Origin: CAYLUN01 sp964386865
Lineage (GTDB): Bacteria > Verrucomicrobiota > Kiritimatiellia > RFP12 > UBA1067
Direction: 5' to 3'
Assembly (NCBI GenBank): GCA_964386865.1
Contig: CAYLUN010000020.1
Location: 1-64,000, forward strand
Length of the DNA: 64,000 nt
Position numbers and translations under genes: made by a program
Notes under the pieces: generated by a model
The model's input: only the letters and a program-made list of their open reading frames with translations
The model's database searches: none
Told to the model about the DNA's origin: nothing
In this document: positions 41,058-49,771 of the stretch, piece after piece
Numbering within the stretch: the stretch's first letter is position 1
Layout of the letters: each line of letters opens with the position of its first letter

Positions 41058-43274
41058 CTACTGACCGCGTGGTCCGTTGGCCGGCGCCGGCTGGCCGGCG
41101 GCGCGCCGGTAGTACTCCAGGGTCTCGGCATAGCGCGTGTTGGCGGGCTCGGCCGCCAGCGCGGCGCGGCAGAGCTCGGCCGCCTCGGCCGGGTTCTGCG
41201 CCCCCACGAGCACCGCGCAGTTGTAGGCCGCCTGCGCGCGGCAGAGCGGGTCCTTCATCGCGGTGCGCAGGTGCTTGACCGCCCCCGCCGCGTCGCCCGC
41301 CTCGGCCAGCGCCAGCCCGAGGTTGAGGTTGACCGCGCCGTGTTCCGGCGAGGCCTGCCACGCGGCCCGCAGGTAGCCGAGCGCCTCCTGCAAGCCGCCC
41401 TGCTGCGAGGCGAGCACCGCCGCGTTCACGTGCGGCATCACGGAGTCGGGGCGCAGCCGCATCGAGACCTGATAGGCGCCCATCGCGCCTTTGGCGTCGC
41501 CCTGCGACAGCCGGTAGTTGCCCAGGTTGTAGTGGCTGGCCCAGTCGTCCGGTCGCGCCCCGTACATCGCCAACAGCTCGGCCTCCGCGCGCTTCAGCAG
41601 CTCCTGCGTCGCGGCGTCCAGCGAGCGGCGCGGGTAGGCCGCCAGCGACTGCACGGCCTGCACCCTGACCACGCGCACGGGATCGGCGAGCGCCCGGCAC
41701 AGCGCGCCCGCCGTCGCGGCGTCACGCAGGTTGTCGGCGAGCGCGGCGGCGGCCGCGCCGCGCACCAGCGGCGAGGGGTGCGCGAGGCAGCCCCGCACGA
41801 CCGGCCACGCGCTCGCATCCGGGCACCCGCGCAGCAGGCGCAGCAGGGACGCGCACACGACCTGCTCGGCGTTCGTCTCCTGCACGTACGCAAGGAGCGC
41901 AGGCAGCTTCTGCCACTCCCGCTTGCGCGCCGCGTCCACGAGCTCGCCCTCGCGCAGGATCTTGGGCCGCCACGTGCTCTTCGGGTGCCACGCCTTCACG
42001 AACGAGGCCGCCCACTCCTCTTTCTTGTCCGTGTGGCAAAGCACGCAGGCCGAGGTCGAGCCGAAGCGAATCGCCGCCTCGGGGCAGGGCGGGCGCTGCG
42101 AATGGTCGCTGCGCCGCATGGCCGCGAACTGGGTGGTCGGCATGTGGCAGGAGACGCAGCGGCCGGTCGCGCCCTCGGCCGGGTGGCGCGTGTGGGCCAC
42201 GAGGCGCTTGGCCTTGTCCGCGTGGCACGACGAGCAGGCCGCGTTCACGTCGTTCGTGCGGTCCGCCGCAAAGCGGTATCGCCCGCTGGAAGTGTGGCAG
42301 TGCACGCAGTCCAGCTTGCCCTTCTCCGCACACGGGTTCATCAGCCAGAGCGTGTAGGTGTAGTTCTCGCCCAGGTCGCGGCCGTCCGGGCTGAAGTCGC
42401 GATCCTCCAAGCCGACCAGATCGTAGTGGTCGAAGAACGTCTCGCCCGGCACGTACTCGGGGGTGAGCGGGTGCATCTTGGCGTGGCAGGGCGCGCAGGC
42501 GCTGTTGACCTGATCGTGCGTGAAGGTGCGCCAACTCAGCAGGCCGAGCTCGTTGGGCTTCTCGCCGGGGCCCAGCTTGCGGCAGGCCCGGTTGTGCTTT
42601 TCGGACGGGCCGTGGCACGACTCGCAGCTGATTCCCGGCTCGCGCCAGACGGTCTTGTAGGAGTCTGTCGCCGGGTCGTAGTTCTTGGCGAGCTGGCTGA
42701 CGTGGCAGCTGAAGCAGGCCGTGTTAAAGGTCAGCATCGGGTCGCGCCAGTCCAGCGCCTCGTCGCGCGTCTCCGCGAAGTGGCGGAGCATGCTGCCGGT
42801 GGTGTCGAACCACCTGGCGTCCTTGGCGTTGTAGGCCAGCGGCAGGACCTGCAGCTTGCCTTTTTCAAGCAGCGTCAGAAAGTAGAAGACGTTCTTGCCG
42901 CCCAGCACGTGCAGGATGGCGTGGCGAAGGGTCTTCCCGTCCGCGCGCTCCTCAATGAGCTGGCGCCGCTCGAGGTTCACGCTGTAGCGGCGGTCGCCGA
43001 TGGCGATCGGCTGCTCCAGCGGCGTCAGCGAAGTCTGCACGAACTCCGGCGTGAAGGGCTGCATGGCCTTGCCGTGGTGCGACGGCGCCCACTTCTGGTA
43101 AAACGACTCGTGACACTCGCGACACGACGCCGAGCCCGCGTAGTCGTCGCGCCCCGTCACGCTGCGCGTCAGCCACTCGGCCGCAGCGGGGTTCAGGCGG
43201 AGGAACAGCGCGACCGCAGCGGCCGCAGCGCTGGCGGCCGCCACACCTGTGATCGCCTTCATTGCCGTTCGCAT
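41058..43274 (-). CDS. Octahaem cytochrome c with HEAT/TPR C-terminal domain
   Basis: A 738-residue exported protein. A signal/anchor (KAITGVAAASAAAAAVALFL) is followed by eight CXXCH haem sites: CRECH, CFSCH, CESCH, CAPCH, CVHCH, CSSCH, CVSCH and CVLCH, all within about residues 40-400. Spacing resembles cytochrome c554/c-family multihaem proteins. Residues of about 440-540 form HEAT-like repeats (HPSPLVRGAAAAALADNLRD, DPVRVVRVQAVQSLAA), and the last 170 residues are TPRs (HYNLGNYRLSQGDAKGAMGA, NLGLALAEAGDAAGAVKHL). Such cytochrome-TPR fusions occur in PVC bacteria. It likely moves electrons in the periplasm to or from an unknown partner. The ATG at 43274 is used here; 43262 is an alternative. 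Confidence 0.93.
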   Translation of the reverse strand: MRTAMKAITGVAAASAAAAAVALFLRLNPAAAEWLTRSVTGRDDYAGSASCRECHESFYQKWAPSHHGKAMQPFTPEFVQTSLTPLEQPIAIGDRRYSVNLERRQLIEERADGKTLRHAILHVLGGKNVFYFLTLLEKGKLQVLPLAYNAKDARWFDTTGSMLRHFAETRDEALDWRDPMLTFNTACFSCHVSQLAKNYDPATDSYKTVWREPGISCESCHGPSEKHNRACRKLGPGEKPNELGLLSWRTFTHDQVNSACAPCHAKMHPLTPEYVPGETFFDHYDLVGLEDRDFSPDGRDLGENYTYTLWLMNPCAEKGKLDCVHCHTSSGRYRFAADRTNDVNAACSSCHADKAKRLVAHTRHPAEGATGRCVSCHMPTTQFAAMRRSDHSQRPPCPEAAIRFGSTSACVLCHTDKKEEWAASFVKAWHPKSTWRPKILREGELVDAARKREWQKLPALLAYVQETNAEQVVCASLLRLLRGCPDASAWPVVRGCLAHPSPLVRGAAAAALADNLRDAATAGALCRALADPVRVVRVQAVQSLAAYPRRSLDAATQELLKRAEAELLAMYGARPDDWASHYNLGNYRLSQGDAKGAMGAYQVSMRLRPDSVMPHVNAAVLASQQGGLQEALGYLRAAWQASPEHGAVNLNLGLALAEAGDAAGAVKHLRTAMKDPLCRAQAAYNCAVLVGAQNPAEAAELCRAALAAEPANTRYAETLEYYRRAAGQPAPANGPRGQ

Positions 43275-43351
43275 CTCTCCCACGTCTCCCTTGCGATTCA
43301 GCCGCACCAAGCCGGCCTCGACTCACAGGATAGAGGGATTGAGGGGCCGCG

Positions 43352-44140
43352 TCAAGCGAAGGCCGGCAGCCGCCCGTCCGCGAGCGCGGCACAGTGGAAG
43401 GCCCGGTCGAACGCCGTCCGCGAGCGGGCGTCGACCACATCCAGAAAACGCCGGAAGACCTCATGCCCGCAGCCGGTCTCCATGCACGACGCGAAAACGT
43501 CCTTCACGTCCAAACCGCGCTCCGCCAGGTCGTCCTTGCAGCGCAACACGTACGCCTTCAGGATGCGGCTGTCGAACTCGGGGTGGAACTGAACGCCCCA
43601 GGCGCACTGGTTGAGCGAGAACGCGGCGCACGGCTCCTTGCGCGTGGAGGCCAGCGGCACGGCGCCCTTCGGGAGGTCCAGCACAGACTGCTGGTGGCAC
43701 ATGTGGACTTTGAAGGGTCCCTGAAACTCGCCCAGCAGCGCGTCCTGCGTGCCGAAGGCGTTGGGCGTGACGATCACCGTGCCGTACTCGGGCCCGTTGG
43801 GGTTGTTGCCCACCCTGCCTCCGAAAGCGTGCGCCAGCAGCTGGTGTCCGTAGCAGATGCCCAGCGTCGGGATCTCCAGCTTGACTGCGTACCTCAGCCA
43901 CTCCGCCGTGCGCTCGCTCCACACGGGACGATCCGTGACCATGTCGTGCGACCCCGTGACGACGATCCCAGCGTAGTCCGTCGGGGCGGGCAGTTCCTCT
44001 CCCGCAGCCACCTCTGCCACATCCGCGTAAACCGCGCGGTCACGTCCGAAGCCACGCATCACCCATGCGTCGAAATCGCCCTTGATCGCCCGCAGCGTGG
44101 GAAACGTCGTTCCCGTTTTGACAATGAGGATTTTTCTCAT
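43352..44140 (-). CDS. Class I glutamine amidotransferase-like protein
   Basis: A 262-residue stand-alone GATase1 domain related to the GuaA amidotransferase half. The nucleophile elbow is LGICYGHQLLAHAFGG with its Cys, and the His-Glu pair is in WGVQFHPEFDSRILKAY. The beginning MRKILIVKTGTTFPTLRA and VVTGSHDMVTDRPVW are typical of the YLR126C/YfeJ-like group. It would hydrolyse glutamine or a gamma-glutamyl compound; no acceptor domain is attached. The ATG at 44140 was preferred over an upstream start because the family begins there. It precedes the octahaem gene by 77 bases on the same strand. Confidence 0.9.
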   Translation of the reverse strand: MRKILIVKTGTTFPTLRAIKGDFDAWVMRGFGRDRAVYADVAEVAAGEELPAPTDYAGIVVTGSHDMVTDRPVWSERTAEWLRYAVKLEIPTLGICYGHQLLAHAFGGRVGNNPNGPEYGTVIVTPNAFGTQDALLGEFQGPFKVHMCHQQSVLDLPKGAVPLASTRKEPCAAFSLNQCAWGVQFHPEFDSRILKAYVLRCKDDLAERGLDVKDVFASCMETGCGHEVFRRFLDVVDARSRTAFDRAFHCAALADGRLPAFA

Positions 44141-44187
44141 GCGGCCTCCGGTGTCGTCGGGGTATCCATTAGCACAAGCGGTGCCAC

Positions 44188-44218
44188 TTGACAAAACACG
44201 CGAAAAGCCCGGGAGAAT
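44188..44218 (+). promoter_or_regulatory. Possible promoter upstream of the metalloprotease gene
   Basis: TTGACA (44188-44193) matches consensus perfectly; GAGAAT (44213-44218) lies 19 bases further. The distance to the ATG at 44438 is 220 bases, so a long leader would result. No other feature was seen in this gap. Confidence 0.3.
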
Positions 44219-44437
44219 ACGTGGAACCGCTCGCTTGGACGCGGCGACAGCAGCGCGCCCGTCACAAAAATGTCCACGGCCGACCAGCCGGCGACATTAT
44301 TGTTTTTTCGTCCGCTGGGCAAAGCGTTTGTAGCCCGGGCTTCAGGACGTTCCACGCCCAGAGGGCCTCCGAGCTACTCGACACGCAGACACCGCTGTGA
44401 TAACCTAAAGTCTACGGTTGTGGAAGGTTTTGTGTAA

Positions 44438-47400
44438 ATGAAAAAAAGAACGCTCTTCGCTTGCCTCCTTCTCGTGACGGGTGCGATCGTTATGTTCGTT
44501 CTGAGTCGTGCGCCTTCGCGGCCGCAGACTCTCGAAGGGCCGGTGGCTGCCGCGGACGAACCGGCGCAAGCGACCGCGCGCCAAACCGCGCGCACCGTCC
44601 CTCCGCCCGGCGCGGCCCAGACGCAGGCGCTGGCCTCCGGGCTTGCTCCGGATACAGCGAGTACCGCGCACCCGGCAGGGCCCGCAGCCGAACCCGAGCG
44701 CCCCCTCCGCAAGCGGGCCTGGGACCGCGGCTACCTCGCATCGCTGGGCCACCCGTCCGAGGGCACGCCCATCCGCTTCGAACTGGTCGCCGGACGCTTC
44801 GCCTCGGGAACAGTTCGTCTCGCCGACGTGCGCAACGGCATACTCATGCGCGTCAGCGGCGACCTGTCCCAGCCCGAAGCAGGCCGCTTCTTCTTCCAGA
44901 GGCAGACCGAGCCCGGCAAAGCCGGCGACTTCGCCGGCGTCGTCGAGTTTCCCGCCAGCCGCAGCGCCTACCGCATCGAGCCGACTGGCCCCGGAGGCGC
45001 TTCCGAGCTCGTCGAGCGCCGCCTGGACGAGGTCATGTGCCTGATGATGCCGCAGCTCGACGCGGAGGCGAACGCCGCCGCAGAGGCGGAGGAAATCCCG
45101 CCGCTCGACCCCCAAGACGTGCCGGACGTCGTGCCGCCCTACAACGACGGCATCATCTCGCTGCAGAGCCAGCCGGGCGCGGCCGCCGTGCTCTACATCG
45201 ACTATCGCGGCGGCTACACGCCCACCTGGGGCGGGATCACCTATGCGAAGCCCACCGCCAGCAACGCCCAGATCAAAGACGTGTGGAAGCGCGTCTGCGA
45301 AGATTACATGGGTTTCACGGTCAACGTCACCACCGATATCCGCGCCTACGAGGCCGCAGCCGAGAGCAGCCGCCAGCGCTGCATCTGCACGCCCACGACG
45401 ACGGCCGCGCCCGGCGCGGGCGGCGTCGCTTACATCGGCTCGTGGAACTGGACGGGCGACACGCCCTGCTGGTCCTTCTACTCCACGGGCAAGAGCGCCG
45501 CCGAGGTCATTTCGCACGAGGTTGGGCACACGCTCACGCTCGGGCACGACGGGCGGACCACGCCGTCCGAGGGCTACTTCGGCGGCCACGGCAGCGGCGA
45601 CACCGGCTGGGCCCCGATCATGGGCGTCGGCTACTACCAGCCCGTCGCCCAGTGGAGCAAGGGCGAGTACCAGTACGCCAACAACACCGAGGACGACCTC
45701 GCCAAAATCGCCTCCAACAACAACAGCGTCGACAGCCGTGCCGACGACACCGGCGCCACGCTCGAAGCCTCGCGTTACCTCGAGATCGCCTCCAACTCCA
45801 CTGCCTCCGCCGAGGGCGTAATCGAGACAACCGCCGACACGGACGCCTTCCGCTTCACGACCACCGGCGGCCTGATCTCGCTGACCGCCCTGCCCGTCGG
45901 CAGCTGGGCTAACCTCGCCATCCAAGCCACACTCGCCAACGCCTCAAACGCCGTCATCGCCACCCACAATCCACAGACGACGCTCTGGGCGATGATCACC
46001 ACCAACCTGGCCGCAGGCACATACACGTTTCGCGTCACGGGCGCAGGCCGCAACAACGCGCTCACCGACGGGTTCACCTCCTACGCGAGCCTCGGCTACT
46101 ATGCGGTCACCGGCCGCGTCGCCAACGCCCAGCTCGCGACCACCCTCTCGGTCGCCGAAAACAGCACCAACGGCACCGCTGTGGGCACGGTTCCCGCCAG
46201 GCCTCCGACGGCCGACCCTCTGGTCTATACCATCACCTCGGGCAACACGTCGGGCGCCTTCGCCCTCGACAACAGCGGCGCGCTCCGGGTCGCCAACTCC
46301 GCCGCTTTGAACTACGAGGCCCTCGCCTCCAACACGGTGTTCACCGTCCAGTTCCAGCTCTTCGTCACCATCTCGAACACGGTCACGCCCGCGCTCACGG
46401 AGGTCAACCGCCGCGTCGTCGTGCTCGTCACCAACGTGAACGAGAAGCCGTCCGTCGCCGGCTTCAACGCCACGATCCTCGCCCGCACCTTGACCGGCAC
46501 GCCCATCGGCACCGTCACGGGCAGCGATCCAGACAACTACTCGTACGTGACCTTTACGATCACCGCAGGCAACACGGGAGGCGCCTTCGCCATCGCCGGC
46601 GGCACCGGCGAGATGACCGTGGCCGCCGACATCAATGTCGCCACCCAAGCGCTCTACACGCTGACCGTCCGCGCCACCGACAACGGCATGCCCGCGCCCG
46701 CGCAGACCAACGACGCCGCGGTGCGCGTGACCGTTCTGCCCAACGCCACCGGACTCCGCCCCGGCTCTCTCTCGTGCGCGTACTACGACGCCATCGGCGG
46801 CGGCACCGCCGTCACAAACCTCACCCAGCACCCGCGCTTCCCGGCCGACCCCACCTCCGAGGTTCAGCGCGACCTCTTTGAGAGCGATGCCAACCGCGCC
46901 GACTCCTACGGCGCGGCGCTGCGCGGCTACCTCATCCCGCCGACGAACGGAACCTACACCTTCTGGATCGCCTCGGATGACGCCAGCGAACTCCTGCTCA
47001 GCGCGACCACAAACCCTGCGACTGCGGCCCGCATCGCCTACGTCTCTGGCTACACCTCGCCCCGCGCCTGGACCGCCAACGCCAGCCAGCGCTCGACCAA
47101 CTGCACGCTCGTCGCCGGCCAGGCCTATTACCTGGAGGCTCGCCTCAAGGAGGGCGGCGGCGACGACCACGTTGCGGTCGCCTGGAAAGGCCCCGCCACC
47201 GCCAACCGCACGAACGTGATCGCCGGCGTCTACCTCGCGCCCTACGCGATGAACTACATGCCGCACCCGTCCGGCTTCACCAACTCGATCCGGCGCAACC
47301 TGCAGGCCGGCGCCAAGGTGGGCCGCATCACCGTGTCGGACGTGAACGCGGGCGACGCCGCCACGCTCGTCATCACGGCGGGCAACACGGGCAACCTGTT

Positions 47401-49771
47401 CAGCCTCGGCGCCGACGGCTGGATCCGAGTCTCGAACGAAACCGCTCTGCTCTCAGCCTCTTCGCCCGTCACCCTCTCGGTCCGCGCCACAGACAATGGC
47501 GCGCCGGCGCTTTCCGGCACCTCCTCCGCCCGCATCACCCTCGCCGCCGCCAGCAGCATCAGCCTAGCCGAACCGCCGCGCGAGCTGTTCAACGCCATCG
47601 GCGGCGGCGCAGCCGTCAGCGACCTCACGGGCAACGCCAAGTACCCCGGCCTCGTGGACGACCTCGACACCCTCACCAGCTTCAGCACGGCCGCGGACAT
47701 CGGAGACTCCTACGGCTCGCGAATCCGCGGCACCGTCACCCCGCCTTCCAGCGGCGACTACACCTTCTTCATCGCCTCGGACGACGCCAGCCAGCTCAAG
47801 TTCAGCCGCACCACCAACGCCGCCACCGCCACCGTCATCGCGTCGCTGAGCAGCTGGGTGAGCGCGGGCGTCTACACCCAGTACACCTCACAGGTCTCCG
47901 CGCCCCAGACCAACCTCGTGGCCGGGCAGGCCTACTACATCGAGGCCCTGCACAAGGAGGGCTCGGGCGGCGACTACGTCTCCGTGGCGTGGGCCGGCCC
48001 CGGCCTCACCGGCACCAACGCCATCGCCGGAGCCAACCTCGCGCCCATCGACATCAACTATGCGCCCAAGTTCACCAACCACGCTTTTCGCGTCAGCTAC
48101 ACCAACGTCGCTGGCTACGGCGTGGGCCGCCTCACGGCCACCGACAGCCCGCTCGACACCCTTAGCTTCAAGATCGTTTCGGGCAACACCAACGGGACCT
48201 TCGCCCTCGGTTCCGACAACGGCGTCCTTACCCTCTCCAGCGCCGCGCTCACCGCGCCCATGACGCGCAGCTCCTTCCCGCTTGTGGTCGCCGTCCAAGA
48301 CTCGGGCTACGGGCAGCTCTTCCCGCTCAAAACCACCACCGCCACGGTCACGGTCTCCGTCGTGGGCCCCTACGCCATCGGCTTCACCAACTCGCTCCGG
48401 CGCAACGCGCTGGCTGGCGCCAAGGTCGGCCGCATCACGAACTCCGACCCCGGCCGCGGCGGCACCCCCAGCTTCACGATCACGTCTGGAAACGGCAGCG
48501 GACTCTTCTCGGTCGGCCCTGACGGCTGGGTCCGCGCCGCCAACGAAGCCGCGCTGCTCACCGCCTCGTCGCCCGTGACGCTGACCGTCCTCGCGACCGA
48601 CACCGGCACGCCCCCGCTCTCCAGCACCGCCACCAACCGCATCACGCTCGCGGCCACCAACGCGCTCCCCGCCACGCCCTACCGCGAGCTCTTCTACAGC
48701 ATCAGCGGAGGGAACGTGAGCGACCTCACGGGTAACGCCAAATATCCGGGACGGCCGGACGCGCTGACCGCCCTCACGAACTTCGCCTCGCCCCTCAACA
48801 TCGGCTCGACCTACGGCTCGCGCATCCGGGCCTACCTCGTCCCGCCCACCAACGGGCACTACCGCTTCTTCATCGCCTCGGACGACTCCAGCCAGCTCAA
48901 GCTCAGTCGCACCGCGAGCCCCACGGGCGCGACCGTCATCGCCTCGGTCAGCGGCTCGGTCAACCCCGGCGTGTGGACGTCGAAAGTCTCGCAGGCCTCC
49001 ATCGTCCAGAGCAACCTCGTGTCCGGGCAGTCCTATTACATCGAGGCGCTCCACAAGGAAAACACCAGCAATGACCACCTCTCTGCGGCCTGGGCCGTGC
49101 CGAACGTCGCCGGCACCAACCTCATCGGCGGCACGTACCTCGCGCCCCTTGACATCAACCACAACCCGCAAGCCACCAACCAGACGCTGCGGATCAGCTA
49201 TTTGAACGTCGCCGGCTCCGCCGTCGGCCGCGTCGCAGTCACGGACAGCCCGCTCGATACGCTCACGTTCAAGATTGCGGGCGGCAACACAAACGCGACC
49301 TTCGCCCTCGACCCCGACACCGGCCTGCTCACCCTCGCCAACACCGCACTCACCGCCAGCCAGACCACCACCTTCTTCCCGCTCACCGTCACCGTGCAGG
49401 ACTCGGGCTACGGCGGGCTCTTCCCGCTCCACGGCACCTCGGTTGTCGTGAACGTCTCGGTCCTCTGCCCGCCAGCCCTGAGCTCCTTTGAACAGCTGAG
49501 CGGCGGCTTGCGTATGGTCTGGAGCTCCACGCCCGGCATCCGCTACCAGCTTCAGGCAAACACGAACCTGCTCTGGGGCGCGTGGGTGAACGTCGGCACG
49601 CCGGTCAGCGGCACCGGCGGCCCACTCACCAACGCGGTTCCCTATGGCGCCGAGCCCACCCGATTTTTCCGCATCCTGCTGCTGGAACAGGCTACTTGGC
49701 TTCCCGCACGTCGATCTCAGCGAGGGAGGCGAATTTCTGCCCCTCGACTTCGCTCACGGCAACGAGCTTGA
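44438..49771 (+). CDS. Giant secreted metalloprotease with cadherin-like and PA14-like repeats
   Basis: A 1777-residue protein. A signal anchor (KKRTLFACLLLVTGAIVMFV) and propeptide are followed at about residues 240-430 by a reprolysin-like peptidase with the zinc motif HEVGHTLTLGHDG (HExxHxxGxxH-like, near residue 359) and Met-turn WAPIMGVGYYQ. Then come a PPC-like domain, cadherin-like repeats (SDPDNYSYVTFTITAGNTGG) and three PA14/GLEYA-like modules starting near residues 778, 1045 and 1414 (SYGARIRGYLIPPTNG-like, FWIASDDASELLLS). These alternate with further cadherin-like units. The end, SSTPGIRYQLQANTNLLWG to FFRILLLEQ, is a common tail in this group. The last about 27 residues, Arg-rich, overlap the convergent galactosidase by 80 bp, so the original stop may have been lost. 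It is likely an adhesin-protease acting on glycoproteins or polysaccharide surfaces. Confidence 0.88.
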   Translation: MKKRTLFACLLLVTGAIVMFVLSRAPSRPQTLEGPVAAADEPAQATARQTARTVPPPGAAQTQALASGLAPDTASTAHPAGPAAEPERPLRKRAWDRGYLASLGHPSEGTPIRFELVAGRFASGTVRLADVRNGILMRVSGDLSQPEAGRFFFQRQTEPGKAGDFAGVVEFPASRSAYRIEPTGPGGASELVERRLDEVMCLMMPQLDAEANAAAEAEEIPPLDPQDVPDVVPPYNDGIISLQSQPGAAAVLYIDYRGGYTPTWGGITYAKPTASNAQIKDVWKRVCEDYMGFTVNVTTDIRAYEAAAESSRQRCICTPTTTAAPGAGGVAYIGSWNWTGDTPCWSFYSTGKSAAEVISHEVGHTLTLGHDGRTTPSEGYFGGHGSGDTGWAPIMGVGYYQPVAQWSKGEYQYANNTEDDLAKIASNNNSVDSRADDTGATLEASRYLEIASNSTASAEGVIETTADTDAFRFTTTGGLISLTALPVGSWANLAIQATLANASNAVIATHNPQTTLWAMITTNLAAGTYTFRVTGAGRNNALTDGFTSYASLGYYAVTGRVANAQLATTLSVAENSTNGTAVGTVPARPPTADPLVYTITSGNTSGAFALDNSGALRVANSAALNYEALASNTVFTVQFQLFVTISNTVTPALTEVNRRVVVLVTNVNEKPSVAGFNATILARTLTGTPIGTVTGSDPDNYSYVTFTITAGNTGGAFAIAGGTGEMTVAADINVATQALYTLTVRATDNGMPAPAQTNDAAVRVTVLPNATGLRPGSLSCAYYDAIGGGTAVTNLTQHPRFPADPTSEVQRDLFESDANRADSYGAALRGYLIPPTNGTYTFWIASDDASELLLSATTNPATAARIAYVSGYTSPRAWTANASQRSTNCTLVAGQAYYLEARLKEGGGDDHVAVAWKGPATANRTNVIAGVYLAPYAMNYMPHPSGFTNSIRRNLQAGAKVGRITVSDVNAGDAATLVITAGNTGNLFSLGADGWIRVSNETALLSASSPVTLSVRATDNGAPALSGTSSARITLAAASSISLAEPPRELFNAIGGGAAVSDLTGNAKYPGLVDDLDTLTSFSTAADIGDSYGSRIRGTVTPPSSGDYTFFIASDDASQLKFSRTTNAATATVIASLSSWVSAGVYTQYTSQVSAPQTNLVAGQAYYIEALHKEGSGGDYVSVAWAGPGLTGTNAIAGANLAPIDINYAPKFTNHAFRVSYTNVAGYGVGRLTATDSPLDTLSFKIVSGNTNGTFALGSDNGVLTLSSAALTAPMTRSSFPLVVAVQDSGYGQLFPLKTTTATVTVSVVGPYAIGFTNSLRRNALAGAKVGRITNSDPGRGGTPSFTITSGNGSGLFSVGPDGWVRAANEAALLTASSPVTLTVLATDTGTPPLSSTATNRITLAATNALPATPYRELFYSISGGNVSDLTGNAKYPGRPDALTALTNFASPLNIGSTYGSRIRAYLVPPTNGHYRFFIASDDSSQLKLSRTASPTGATVIASVSGSVNPGVWTSKVSQASIVQSNLVSGQSYYIEALHKENTSNDHLSAAWAVPNVAGTNLIGGTYLAPLDINHNPQATNQTLRISYLNVAGSAVGRVAVTDSPLDTLTFKIAGGNTNATFALDPDTGLLTLANTALTASQTTTFFPLTVTVQDSGYGGLFPLHGTSVVVNVSVLCPPALSSFEQLSGGLRMVWSSTPGIRYQLQANTNLLWGAWVNVGTPVSGTGGPLTNAVPYGAEPTRFFRILLLEQATWLPARRSQRGRRISAPRLRSRQRA

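Noticed and set aside
39493..41064. 523-residue plus-strand frame opposite the membrane protein
   Set aside because: Arg-rich shadow without domain; the minus strand has clear transmembrane helices and a coupled start.
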